NCBI GenBank assembly: GCA_964589935.1
Contig: CAZPVD010000012.1
Span: forward strand, 52,488 to 116,487
Origin: VHCN01 sp964589935
GTDB taxonomy: Bacteria > Verrucomicrobiota > Verrucomicrobiia > Limisphaerales > VHCN01
Reading direction: 5' to 3'
DNA: 64,000 bases
Part shown: one piece after another, positions 35,372 to 44,018 of the stretch
Numbering within the stretch: the stretch's first letter is position 1
How the letters are laid out: every line of letters starts with the position of its first letter
Notes under the pieces: model-generated
Databases searched by the model: none
What the model was told of the DNA's origin: nothing
Seen by the model: the letters and a program-made list of their open reading frames with translations, nothing else
Program-made: the position numbers and the translations under genes

Positions 35372-38347
35372 TTACAGCCCGGCCTTCCGCTCCGGTTCTG
35401 CGAAAACTTTCTGATACGCGCGTCGGATGGCGGCACGCCATTCCGTTACGGACTTCATGAACTCCTCCGCGTTCAAAAAGTCACAGCGCACCGCGACGCG
35501 GTAGAGTGGCGCGGGTTCGTCGGGCAGTTCCGCTTCGCCTTCGTAACTCCACCGGCGCAGGATGCCTTCGACGCGGCGCAGCTTGCGGTAGTTTTCGATC
35601 AACGCATCCGCGTCGGGCAGCGCACCGGCTTCCTTTGCGCGGAGCAGGGCGCGCAGCGAGTTCGGCTCGGCCCGGCCGTTTTCCATCGCGAGCGTCTGCG
35701 CGATGAACTCGGCATCCACCAGCCCGCCCGCGCCGGTCTTGAATGCGAGCGCCTCCTTGCCGGTGCGCGTGCGTTCGCGCTCGATGCGCAGGCGCATCCC
35801 CGCGATTTCCTGCTTCCAGTCCGGCGTGTAACACGCGAGTCCCTTGCGCCCGTTCAAGTCAAAGCCGCGCGAGATGGATTCGATGCTGAAGTCGGTCAGC
35901 GCCGCCGCGAGCCGCTGGAAGCCCGTGCCGGCGTCCGCGTTGCCGGCGATGAAGCGCGCGCGGCCCAGCGCCTGAATCTCCCACAGCATCGCGCGCTGCC
36001 GGTAATAGTCCTCATGCGCGGCGAGCGTGTTGACGAGCAGGCCCTTCTCGCCGTCGGGCCGCAGCCGTGCGTCGAGCGCGAAGACCGAGCCGTGCTCCGT
36101 CTGCGCGGTCAGCAATTCCATCAACTCCGTCGCGAGTTTTTGCAGCCTCGGGAGGTCGCGCGTCCTGTCGTCTGCGACAAACAGAATGTCGAGGTCGGAG
36201 CCGTAGGTGAGTTCACCGCCGCCGAGTTTTCCGAGACCGATGATGGAAAGCGGCGCGGACTTGAACTTGTTCCGGCGCAGAACGACTTCGAGCGCGTATT
36301 GCAGGCACGCATCCGCGAGCGCGGAAAGTTCGGCGAGGTTTTGCTCGAAGTCCGCAAGGCCGAGAATGTCACGCAGGCCGAGCCGCATGAATTCGGCCTG
36401 GTGATATCGGCGAATCCACGCGCGCTGGTCAGCGTCGTCGCGGCCGTGACGCAGGTCGGCGAGAATCTGCGCGGTGCTCTTGCTGCGACGAAGGCGTCCG
36501 CTCTGCTCCAGCTCATCCACGAGGTCGGGCGTGCGGATGGCCATTTCGGCGAGAAATTCCGAGCGGTCGAAGAGGAGCAGCAGCAGATCGAACAGCGCGG
36601 GATTGTTCGCCCACGCCTCGTAAAGCATCGCGCGCGACCCGTAGGCGCTCACATAAGAATCGAGCCGCGCCAGCACGCGGTCGGGATCCGAAAGAGGTGC
36701 GAGCGGAACTTCGCACTTCGCACTTCGCACTTCGCACTTCTCCAGCAGTTTCGGCACGAGTTGCATCGCCAGTTCGCTCGTGCGCGCGGAGACATGAACG
36801 TAGCCGGGGCCTTCAACGAATTCGCGCAAGAGGCGAAGCGCCTTTTCCGGGTCGCGAAAGCGGCGTTGCGTGAGCAGTGATTTCCACGCGGCCTCGTTCG
36901 CTGTGAAATCCGCAGGCAGGCCGATCGCCGGTGCGGGTTCATCGCTGTGCAGCAGCTTGTCGTAAATCGCGCGCACGCTCGCCGTGTGTTGTTTCAGCGC
37001 GGCTTCGAACTCCGCGAGCGCGCTGAATCCCATCAGCCGGGCGAGGCGTTCGCGCGCCTTGCGTTCTGTCGGGATGGTGTGCGTCTGCAGGTTGTTCTCC
37101 ATTTGCAGGCGATGCTCGACGTCGCGCAAAAAACAATACGCCTCGGTCAGCGTGTCGGCTTCGTCGCGCGCAAGGAACTTGTAGCGCACAAGGCTCTGGA
37201 GCGCGGGGAGCGTCTGCGCGCCCTGCAAGAACGGGATGCGCCCCGCGTGCAGGAGCTGGAGCGATTGCGCGATGAACTCGATCTCGCGGATGCCGCCGCG
37301 TCCGAGCTTCACGTTGCGGTTGAGTTCGCCGGGCTTGACGACTTCGCTTTCCATGCGGCGTTTCATCGCGGCGACTTCGTCGAGCGCGCGCGGGTTGAGC
37401 GCGCGTGGATAGCGGAACGGCTGCACGGTTTCGAGGAACTCAGCGGCGAGCGCTCCATCACCGGCTGCGCCCCGCGCCTTGATGAGCATCATGCGCTCCC
37501 ACGTCTGGCCCCACTGCGCGTAAAAATTTTCGTAGCTCGGCAGCGAGCGCACAAGCGGCCCGGCGTCACCTTCGGGCCGCAGCCGCATGTCCACGCGGAA
37601 CAGCATCCCTTCCGTTGCGGGATGCGTGACCTCGGTGATGAAGCTTTCCGCGAGGCGCTTGAAGAACTGATGGTTCGTCAGGCCCTTGCCTGTGGACTCG
37701 CCACGGGGTGGCGGCTCGCGGAAGACGTGGCCCTCCTCGGTGTAAAGGAACAGCAAATCCACGTCCGAGCTGTAATTGAGCTCCTGCCCGCCGAGCTTGC
37801 CCATGCCGAGCACGCAGAACTTCGTCGGACGCCATCGCTCGTCGGCGTCAAGGTGATACGGCGCGCCGAAGCGCTCGGTGATTTGCGCCATGCAGGTGCG
37901 GAGCACCGCGTCGAGGCACACATCCGCCACGTCGGAAAGCTCGCGCGTGATTTGCGGTGCGTCGCCAATCCGCGCGAGGTCGCGCGCCCCGATGCGCAGA
38001 TGTTCGCACTGCTTGAACTGCCGCAGTTGCGCGAGCGCGCCGGCGAAATCGCGTGCCTCCAGCGCGGGCCGGAGAAATTTCTCCACGTCGCGCCGCAGGC
38101 CCTGCTCCTGGCGCGGATGATGAAGCGATTCGGGTTCGAGTGCCGGGAGCCAGCCGGGGTTCGCGATGAGCAGTTCGCCCAGTGCCTGTGAGCCGCTGAA
38201 CAGCGCCGCGATCACCCGCGCGAATTCGGCACTGGCTTTCTTCAGGGGCCCGACTGCACCGGCGGCGCGCAGCTTCTCGACGCACGCGGCGGCCCGCGGC
38301 GGGTCGGCGCATTGTGCGAGCGCGGTTTTCCAGGCGGGATTCTGCAC
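35372..38347 (-). CDS. glnE: Bifunctional glutamine synthetase adenylyltransferase/deadenylase GlnE
   Basis: Enzyme of 991 residues that adds and removes AMP on glutamine synthetase in response to PII. Both nucleotidyltransferase halves are intact: the N-terminal half has CVLGMGKLGGQELNYSSDVD and DMRLRPEGDAGPLV; the C-terminal half has IIGLGKLGGGELTYGSDLD and DARLRPDGEKGLLV. The helical linker KLGRGGIREIEFIAQSLQL is present. A GTG at 38347 is taken as start because upstream codons overlap the divergent sufT-like gene and are not GlnE-like. Residues about 536-546 (CEVRSAKCEV) derive from a heptamer array in the region before the second catalytic half. It ends 3 bases from the convergent DUF1501 gene. 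No glnA or glnB lies in the window. Confidence 0.92.
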   Translation of the reverse strand: MQNPAWKTALAQCADPPRAAACVEKLRAAGAVGPLKKASAEFARVIAALFSGSQALGELLIANPGWLPALEPESLHHPRQEQGLRRDVEKFLRPALEARDFAGALAQLRQFKQCEHLRIGARDLARIGDAPQITRELSDVADVCLDAVLRTCMAQITERFGAPYHLDADERWRPTKFCVLGMGKLGGQELNYSSDVDLLFLYTEEGHVFREPPPRGESTGKGLTNHQFFKRLAESFITEVTHPATEGMLFRVDMRLRPEGDAGPLVRSLPSYENFYAQWGQTWERMMLIKARGAAGDGALAAEFLETVQPFRYPRALNPRALDEVAAMKRRMESEVVKPGELNRNVKLGRGGIREIEFIAQSLQLLHAGRIPFLQGAQTLPALQSLVRYKFLARDEADTLTEAYCFLRDVEHRLQMENNLQTHTIPTERKARERLARLMGFSALAEFEAALKQHTASVRAIYDKLLHSDEPAPAIGLPADFTANEAAWKSLLTQRRFRDPEKALRLLREFVEGPGYVHVSARTSELAMQLVPKLLEKCEVRSAKCEVPLAPLSDPDRVLARLDSYVSAYGSRAMLYEAWANNPALFDLLLLLFDRSEFLAEMAIRTPDLVDELEQSGRLRRSKSTAQILADLRHGRDDADQRAWIRRYHQAEFMRLGLRDILGLADFEQNLAELSALADACLQYALEVVLRRNKFKSAPLSIIGLGKLGGGELTYGSDLDILFVADDRTRDLPRLQKLATELMELLTAQTEHGSVFALDARLRPDGEKGLLVNTLAAHEDYYRQRAMLWEIQALGRARFIAGNADAGTGFQRLAAALTDFSIESISRGFDLNGRKGLACYTPDWKQEIAGMRLRIERERTRTGKEALAFKTGAGGLVDAEFIAQTLAMENGRAEPNSLRALLRAKEAGALPDADALIENYRKLRRVEGILRRWSYEGEAELPDEPAPLYRVAVRCDFLNAEEFMKSVTEWRAAIRRAYQKVFAEPERKAGL
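36708..36740. repeat. Heptanucleotide tandem repeat, 4.7 x ACTTCGC, in glnE
   Basis: Four perfect 7-base copies plus a 5-base partial copy inside glnE, encoding KCEVRSAKCEV on the minus strand. The location is a linker before the second adenylyltransferase half, so the insertion keeps both domains intact. Confidence 0.85.
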
Positions 38348-38446
38348 GCCCGAATTTGGACGAAGGCCCGCGCGCGGCGCAAGGCAAAGCGCCGCACGGA
38401 ATTTGTTCCGCGTTGCCAAATGCGCGGTGTCGGCTAGCTTGACGCC

Positions 38447-38995
38447 ATGCAAGAGACGAGCAGCGTTGAACTCACCCGCGATTGCGCGGCCATCCAGATT
38501 CCCGTCGGCAACCCCGTCACGCTCCACAAGGGCACGCCCGTGGACATCGCGCAGCAACTCGGCGGCAGCTACACCGTTTACACGATGGGCGGCCTCTTCC
38601 GCATTGACGGCAAGGACGCCGACGCGCTCGGCCTGAAGCCCGGCGAAGGTTCCATGCCTGCCGCCGCGCCGGTTCCAGAGAAGCTCGATGAGAAACTCAT
38701 CTGGAATGTCCTGCGCTCGTGCTATGACCCGGAGATTCCGGTCAACATCGTGGACCTCGGCCTCGTTTATGACCTCGGCATCGAGCCGTTGCCGACGGGC
38801 GGCAGCAAAGTCTTCGTAAAGATGACGCTCACCGCGCCGGGCTGTGGCATGGGCACGGTCATTGCCGGCGATGCGCAGCAGAAAATCCTCTCGCTGCCCG
38901 GCGTCGAGGATGCCAGCGTGGAAGTCGTCTGGGACCCGCCGTGGCACCAGAGCATGATCTCGGAGGAAGGGCGAAAAGTCCTCGGCCTGGGCTGA
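38447..38995 (+). CDS. sufT: SufT-like MIP18/DUF59 iron-sulfur assembly protein
   Basis: Protein of 182 residues. The N-terminal 80 residues (IPVGNPVTLHKGTPVDIAQQLGGSYTV) are the extension typical of the SufT subgroup. The C-terminal MIP18 domain holds SCYDPEIPVNIVDLGLVYDL and LTAPGCGMGTVIAGD with its conserved cysteine. SufT proteins help mature [Fe-S] proteins under high demand. No other suf or isc genes lie in the window. The gene is divergent from glnE, with about 100 bases between the starts. Confidence 0.85.
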   Translation: MQETSSVELTRDCAAIQIPVGNPVTLHKGTPVDIAQQLGGSYTVYTMGGLFRIDGKDADALGLKPGEGSMPAAAPVPEKLDEKLIWNVLRSCYDPEIPVNIVDLGLVYDLGIEPLPTGGSKVFVKMTLTAPGCGMGTVIAGDAQQKILSLPGVEDASVEVVWDPPWHQSMISEEGRKVLGLG

Positions 38996-39047
38996 ACCAT
39001 CCGTTGCGATGCGGCGCTCGAATGAACAGGAATCAGCCGCAAGGATT

Positions 39048-39103
39048 AACCACCAAGGCGCTGATTAGAAACAAACCCTCCGCGCCTTTGTGTCTTGGTG
39101 GTG
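39048..39103. repeat. Palindromic repeat between sufT-like and aminotransferase genes
   Basis: Inverted repeat with outer arms ACCACCAAG and CTTGGTGGT and inner pairing GGCGC / GCGCC. The motif CACCAAG...CTTGGTG is a widespread dispersed repeat in GC-rich soil bacteria, as I recall. It sits in a 184-base intergenic region and has no evident U-tract, so it is not a good terminator. Confidence 0.6.
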
Positions 39104-39179
39104 GACGTTTCCGGTCTTTCGCGCCCATACCCTTCAAATTCATTGCCCGCCCTTCGCGCGCCGCCTAAACTCACGCGCC

Positions 39180-40343
39180 ATGCAAGTTCCTGCTGCCTTC
39201 AATCCGCCCCAGCGCCTCCTCATGGGCCCAGGCCCGAGCAACTGCGCGCCCTCCGTCCTGCGTGCCATGTCGCTGCCCGTGCTCGGCCACCTCGACCCGC
39301 TCTTCGTCGGCATGATGGACGAGATCAAGTCCATGCTGCGCGCCGTCATGCTCACCGCCAGCCCCATGACCTTCCCCATCAGCGGCACCGGCAGCGCGGG
39401 AATGGAGTTCTGCTTCGTCAACCTCGTTGAGCCGGGCGACGAAGTCATCATCGGCGTCAATGGCGTCTTCGGCACGCGCATGTGCGATGTCGCGTCGCGC
39501 TGCGGCGCGAAAGTCACCAAGGTTGAGGCCGAATGGGGCCGCATCATTGAACCTTCCCAGATTGCGGAAGCCCTCAAGAAAGTCCCCCACCCGAAACTCG
39601 TCGCCATCGTTCATGCCGAGACTTCCACTGGCGCACTTACACCCGTCGAGGAAATCAGCAGGCTCACGCACGATGCCGGGGCGCTCTTCCTGCTGGACAC
39701 CGTGACCTCCCTTGGCGGATGCCCCGTGCGCGTGGATGCCTGGGGCGTGGACGCCCTCTACAGCGGCACGCAGAAATGTCTCAGTTGCCCGCCCGGACTT
39801 TCACCTGTCTCCCTCAGCCCGCGCGCACTCGACATGGCGATGAAGCGCAAGACCAAGGTGCAGAGCTGGTATCTTGATGTCAACCTCCTCGCCAGCTACT
39901 GGGGCGAGCAGCGCGCCTATCACCACACCGCCCCCATCTCGATGAACTACGCGCTGCACGAGGCTCTTCGCCTCGCGCTCATCGAAGGCTTGGAGAACCG
40001 CTGGAAGCGCCATGAACAAAACCACCTCGCACTCAAGCGCGGCCTTGCCGCGATGGGCCTCGGCATCGCATCGCAGGAAGGCCATCAGCTCTGGCAGCTC
40101 AACGCCGTCCGCGTGCCCGAAGGCGTGGATGAAGCCGCGGTGCGCAAACGCCTGCTCACCGATTTCAACATCGAGGTCGGCGCGGGACTCGGCCCGCTCA
40201 AGGGCAAAATCTGGCGCATCGGCCTCATGGGCGAAACGAGCAGCAAGGAGAACGTCCGCACCTGCCTTTCTGCCTTTGGAAAAATCCTCAACGGCGCCGG
40301 CCGCAAGACCGACACCGCCGCCGCGCTCGCTGCAGTTGGGTGA
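39180..40343 (+). CDS. Class V aminotransferase (alanine-glyoxylate aminotransferase-like)
   Basis: PLP enzyme of 387 residues. N-terminal LLMGPGPSNCAPSVLRAM and HLDPLFVGMMDEIKSML are the AGXT-type opening. The PLP lysine is K199 in YSGTQKCLSCPPGL; the aspartate in LFLLDTVTSLGG pairs with the pyridine nitrogen. The C-terminal IWRIGLMGETSSKENV substrate-binding arginine is present. It probably transfers an amino group between alanine or serine and glyoxylate, or acts in purine catabolism like PucG; no purine genes are nearby. ATG at 39180 is chosen because the upstream part of the frame overlaps a palindromic repeat. Confidence 0.88.
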   Translation: MQVPAAFNPPQRLLMGPGPSNCAPSVLRAMSLPVLGHLDPLFVGMMDEIKSMLRAVMLTASPMTFPISGTGSAGMEFCFVNLVEPGDEVIIGVNGVFGTRMCDVASRCGAKVTKVEAEWGRIIEPSQIAEALKKVPHPKLVAIVHAETSTGALTPVEEISRLTHDAGALFLLDTVTSLGGCPVRVDAWGVDALYSGTQKCLSCPPGLSPVSLSPRALDMAMKRKTKVQSWYLDVNLLASYWGEQRAYHHTAPISMNYALHEALRLALIEGLENRWKRHEQNHLALKRGLAAMGLGIASQEGHQLWQLNAVRVPEGVDEAAVRKRLLTDFNIEVGAGLGPLKGKIWRIGLMGETSSKENVRTCLSAFGKILNGAGRKTDTAAALAAVG

Positions 40344-40367
40344 CACGTGCGGCGTTGAACGATCCTT

Positions 40368-41093
40368 TCAGCAACCGGGAATCTCCTTCACCCGCCATAG
40401 GCCCAGGCATTTGTCGGCCTCGCCAGTGTCCGTGCATTGCTCGTTAATCAGCTTCAACGGCGGAGGCAGATTGAAGGGTGGCCGGGTAAGATTCAAGCGA
40501 CGCCATTCGCCGGTCATTATGTCTGCGTTTGTCGCGCAGTCGGAGTAAGTGGTGGCGAGCAGGTAAGTGCTGCCGCTGGCCTTGATCTGCCGGAAGGCGT
40601 TTTGTATGTGGTGAAAGTCCAGATGCACGAGGCAGTCGCGGCAGAGGATCAAGTCAACTTGTGGCAGGGCGTCGTGGGTCAGGTCCAGCCGGACGAAGCG
40701 GCGGCTCTCGCTTGAATAGAGACGCTGGTTTGCCGCAATGATCTCGCTGACAACGTCCGCCCCGATGTATTCGTCCAGATCGAGAGCGAGTGATTTCATC
40801 CAGTTGAAGTCCCCGCATGGGATGTCCAGCATTCGCCTGACCGAGAACTCCTTGATGATCTCCGGCAATGCCTGACGGACGATGCGCGTGTTGGCCAGCG
40901 TGGAGCCGGGTCCCGAACGGGATTCGGGAGATGCCCATCCGTTCGTCCGGTATTTCCGCCCGAAATTACGCTCGATGATGTTTATCCTGCGGATTGGATA
41001 ACCCAGTTTGCGCACCCGCCCATACGTCTGGGGGAACTTCTCCCTGAGCCAGTGCCTTAATCGTTTGGCCGGGTTCCCCATGAAAAGAGGCAT
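40368..41093 (-). CDS. SAM-dependent methyltransferase, class I
   Basis: Protein of 241 residues with Rossmann motif I MLDIPCGDFNWM, motif II EYIGADVVSEII, and IICRDCLVHLDF-like motif (LILCRDCLVHLDF). The N-terminal basic region (AKRLRHWLREKFPQTYG) may bind nucleic acid or lipid; similar proteins are often encoded in glycan or LPS gene sets. The ATG at 41093 is preferred; an upstream TTG at 41126 is less likely and an ATG at 41081 is also possible. GC is lower than in neighbours. Convergent with the aminotransferase. Substrate unknown. Confidence 0.8.
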   Translation of the reverse strand: MPLFMGNPAKRLRHWLREKFPQTYGRVRKLGYPIRRINIIERNFGRKYRTNGWASPESRSGPGSTLANTRIVRQALPEIIKEFSVRRMLDIPCGDFNWMKSLALDLDEYIGADVVSEIIAANQRLYSSESRRFVRLDLTHDALPQVDLILCRDCLVHLDFHHIQNAFRQIKASGSTYLLATTYSDCATNADIMTGEWRRLNLTRPPFNLPPPLKLINEQCTDTGEADKCLGLWRVKEIPGC

Positions 41094-41225
41094 GGCGGAT
41101 AATGACCGCTTTGAACCGAAGTTCAAGAATGGAAACTGAAGCCGTGCCTGTCCGCCCGGAGAGGCGACACCAGTTGCAGCCGCAATTTTGCCAGATAGAA
41201 TGGCAGCCCAATCAGGTTGCTGGGA

Positions 41226-43154
41226 TCAATGCCGTTCCGCGAGCGCGCGCAGTTGCGGCATGTCGAACTGCTCCAGCAAACCGAAGCAGAACAGTTCAGG
41301 AAACTGGTTCACGCCCCAGTTCTTCTCGATGACTTCATGAAGGCTGTCGAGCGGGTTCGCCGTCTCGATACTGGCGATGGCGTTCGGCTCCAGCGCGGCG
41401 GTGACGAGCGCGATGACGCCCGTGCGCGGGCCGACGCTCGCGAGGCTCACGGGAGCCTGGAAGTCCTTCTGCGCCCAGCGCGCGACCGCCCCAAGCTGGC
41501 TCGCCTGCAAACCGAGCGGCCTGTCGCCGACCGAGGCAATGAGCAATGCAAAGAGGAAATCCTTCGTGGCTATCTTCGACTCGCCAAAGTAAAACGGGTC
41601 CACCGCGAGCACGCGCTTGCCGGCGGCGAGATGCCGTTCGATCTCCGCGCCCGCGCTCTTGCGGCCGCCGTCGGCGATGACGATGACCGTTCCCTTTGCC
41701 GCGCCGCGTGTCAGTTCGACCGCGGGCACGGTCCATTCATCCGCGAGCCTGAGCCGCCAGAAGACCGCCTTCACGCCGTCCTTTTCCTCCGTGCCGGCGC
41801 GCTCGGCGGCGACGGTGTAATCTTTCGCGCGGACGATCTCGCGCAACTTCGCGCGCCTCGCCTGCTGCCATTTCTTGAGCGCGTCGCCGGTGGGAATCAT
41901 CGCGTCGCGCGGCAGTTTCCCGCTTAAGGCCAGCGCGAGCTTGTTGAAGTCCAGGTTGTCCGCCGGCAGCGGCACGTCGAGCTGCGCCTTGGTTTTGATC
42001 TCGTTCGTGCTGACATTTTCCTTCACGGCGAAGCCCGCCGTGTTCGCGAAGAACGCGTCCTTCATCATGCGGTAGAACGCCTCGCGGTTGTCCTGCTCGA
42101 AGTTATGCGTGCCGGGGTCGTAGTTCACATGCGAGCGCAGAAGAGTTTCCTTGCCGTGCAGTTTGTAAACCGGCAGCGCGGCGTCGAGGAGCGGCTGGAG
42201 CGCGTGGTCGCTGGCGAAGCAGCAGTTGTCCTTCGCGTTGAACGTCAGCAGCGCGGCGCGCGGCGCGAGCATGGCGGTGAGGTGCGCGTAATCCGTCCAC
42301 AGGCCGAGGTCGTTGGGCGTCTGCTCCGAGTCGCCGAGGTCGGAATGGAACCGCACGCGCGTGCGGTAGCTCGAATAACCCGCGACGGGGTTGCAGAGCG
42401 TCACGCGCGGGTCGAGCGAGCTGATGAAGATGGTCTGCCAGCCGCCGCCGCTGAGTCCGCTCACGGCGCACCGTTGCGCGTCGGCGTTCGGCAGGGCGAG
42501 GAGGATATCCAGCCCGCGCGACATGGCGAGGAAGAAGGGCGCGATGCCGCTGCTGTCGCACAAGTCGAGCTGGTTCATCGCGTAGTGCGCGAAGCCGGGT
42601 GTGCGGAGCTGCCCCATGTTGAACCACTCGACGTTGAGCGAGATGACGCCGTTCTTCGCGAGATGAATGCAGCGCATCTGTTTATAGGGCGCCTGCTTGC
42701 CATTGCCGTCGTGGCCGTTGACGGCGAGATGCACGGGCACCCTGCCGCTCATATTCTCAGGCTCGTAAAGAATGGCGCACGTCCACAGGCCGGGCAGGAC
42801 TTCATAACGAACTTTCTTGAGGCGATAACCCGGCCCGCCCTCGATGCTGTCGAGCCACTCGACCTTGCCCTTGTAATCGCGCCACTTTGCGGCCTCGCCG
42901 CGGAACACGGCGAAGTTCAGCGTGTCGGCGCGCATCCTGTTCGCGTAGCGGTCCCACTCGGCGGCGGACTTGAACGCGGGCACGAGCGGCACGTGCGACT
43001 CGCAGTAATTCTCCACCTCGGCCTGCGCGAGGTTCGCGCCGATGATGTCGCGCGTGAGCAGCGTCTCCAGCGGCGTGGGCGGCGCGGCGGCGCGGAGCGA
43101 AAAGTTGAAGGCAAGGAGAAGGGCGGACAACGTGGGCGTGATGCGCGGTTTCAT
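41226..43154 (-). CDS. Exported esterase, acetyl-xylan-esterase-like alpha/beta hydrolase
   Basis: Secreted protein of 642 residues with signal peptide MKPRITPTLSALLLAFNFSLRA. The N-terminal hydrolase domain has GRVPVHLAVNGHDGNGK and the nucleophile elbow GLSGGGW. A histidine near SDHALQPLL or in NYDPGTHNFEQ completes the likely triad. The C-terminal part contains a second hydrolase-like region (GTVIVIADGGRKS, VLAVDPFYFGES). The family includes deacetylases of plant polysaccharides and related esterases. ATG at 43154 is selected for the signal peptide. It borders the repeat-rich accessory locus. Confidence 0.8.
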   Translation of the reverse strand: MKPRITPTLSALLLAFNFSLRAAAPPTPLETLLTRDIIGANLAQAEVENYCESHVPLVPAFKSAAEWDRYANRMRADTLNFAVFRGEAAKWRDYKGKVEWLDSIEGGPGYRLKKVRYEVLPGLWTCAILYEPENMSGRVPVHLAVNGHDGNGKQAPYKQMRCIHLAKNGVISLNVEWFNMGQLRTPGFAHYAMNQLDLCDSSGIAPFFLAMSRGLDILLALPNADAQRCAVSGLSGGGWQTIFISSLDPRVTLCNPVAGYSSYRTRVRFHSDLGDSEQTPNDLGLWTDYAHLTAMLAPRAALLTFNAKDNCCFASDHALQPLLDAALPVYKLHGKETLLRSHVNYDPGTHNFEQDNREAFYRMMKDAFFANTAGFAVKENVSTNEIKTKAQLDVPLPADNLDFNKLALALSGKLPRDAMIPTGDALKKWQQARRAKLREIVRAKDYTVAAERAGTEEKDGVKAVFWRLRLADEWTVPAVELTRGAAKGTVIVIADGGRKSAGAEIERHLAAGKRVLAVDPFYFGESKIATKDFLFALLIASVGDRPLGLQASQLGAVARWAQKDFQAPVSLASVGPRTGVIALVTAALEPNAIASIETANPLDSLHEVIEKNWGVNQFPELFCFGLLEQFDMPQLRALAERH

Positions 43155-43205
43155 GGCAGTGCGGTCGAGCGTAAATGCGCCGCCGGAATGATGGAAGCCC
43201 AAGTT

Positions 43206-43286
43206 GAAAAGGCCGCGCTTGCTGGCAAGCGCCGTGCCAAGGGCGTCCGTTCAGGCATCACATCTTCGTGTAATTGACAAACACCC
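43206..43286. repeat. Direct repeat copy 1 (about 80 bp)
   Basis: Pairs with 43416-43496 at an offset of exactly 210 bases; hand alignment gives about 63 of 80 identical positions, including a fully conserved CATCACATCT block. Both copies contain a hairpin with TTGGCA/TGCCAA-type arms (TGGCA/TGCCA here) around the central GCGCCG loop. Confidence 0.75.
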
Positions 43287-43415
43287 CAAAAGTATGATCC
43301 ACACCGCGCGATGAGGCTTTTGGGTGCGGCGGGAAGCAGGGCCAAAAATGCCAAATGGCCGGAAAGCCCTGAAAAACCGTGGAAAATGATTTTTGAGGCG
43401 TTTGCGGCCGTTCCT

Positions 43416-43496
43416 CAAAAAGCCGTTTTTGTTGGCAAGCCCCGTGCCAAGGGTGCCATTTCGGGCATCACATCTTCATGTAATAGACAGACCCTC
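43416..43496. repeat. Direct repeat copy 2 (about 80 bp)
   Basis: Second copy of the repeat at 43206-43286. The hairpin arms are perfect here (TTGGCA and TGCCAA separated by AGCCCCG). In both copies one frame encodes a similar short peptide ending SGITSSCN, but it lacks any other coding support. Confidence 0.75.
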
Positions 43497-43709
43497 ATCG
43501 CATGAGGGATAAGTGAGGCGATGCAACATCCGAGCGTGAACAAGTGCCCCACTCACGACCACCGGCGCTGCATTGTCCTCTCCCCGGCGTGCGGCGCCTC
43601 TTTCCTTCCCGGAGGCATCAACCCTGCGCCGCAGGAGGGGACTCCGATTCGATGCGCGGGCCTGCACGCCGCATCCGTGAGGCGTGACAAGGGGCGGATG
43701 AAGGCTGCC

Positions 43710-43961
43710 GCGCCATTCGTTGATGCCCACGCTTCATTCGCGGGCGTCCACCCGGCATCCGTGGACATCCACGCCTCATCCGTAGGCATCCCCGCGTCGC
43801 CCGTGGGCGTCCACATCCCGCGCGAGGACATCCTCCCCTCTCGCGTCGGTGTCCACGCGCCGTCCGTGGGCATCCACGCCTCATGCGTGGACATCCACGC
43901 GCCGCACGTGGACGCCCACTTTTCGCGCGAGGGCCTCCTCCCGGCACGCGTGGAGTTCCCC
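43710..43961. repeat. Minisatellite array: 12 imperfect 21-bp units
   Basis: Twelve consecutive 21-base units, with no insertions between them, read by eye in register from 43710. On the plus strand they encode degenerate heptads of the form A-S/P-x-V-G/D-I/V-H; units 6 and 11 share a distinct variant (x-x-R-E-D/G-I/L-L). The core of each unit is a near-palindrome of the GTGGRCRTCCAC type. There are no unique spacers, so it is not a CRISPR. It ends 57 bases before the start of the 240-residue gene at 44019. Confidence 0.85.
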
Positions 43962-44018
43962 CTGTCAGTCCTGCAGTCCACCCGGTAACACATCAACCCC
44001 CAACTCACTGTTATCAAT

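Larger units (their letters stand above)
43155..44018. other. Gene-free repeat-rich interval
   Basis: About 860 bases between the esterase start and the first gene of the accessory pair. It holds two diverged direct repeats (43206-43286 and 43416-43496) and a 12-unit tandem array (43710-43961). Open frames run through it on both strands, but none looks like a known protein. The array stays open in at least four frames because its period is a multiple of three. Confidence 0.7.

Noticed and set aside
39048..39103. Rho-independent terminator for the sufT-like gene
   Set aside because: Stem present but no run of T residues follows.
43710..43961. CRISPR array
   Set aside because: Units are contiguous without spacers and too short, and no cas genes are present.
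43521..43988. Plus-strand frame of 155 codons spanning the 21-bp array
   Set aside because: Open reading is expected for a period that is a multiple of three; at least three other frames, including minus-strand ones, are also open. No recognisable domain or ribosome site.
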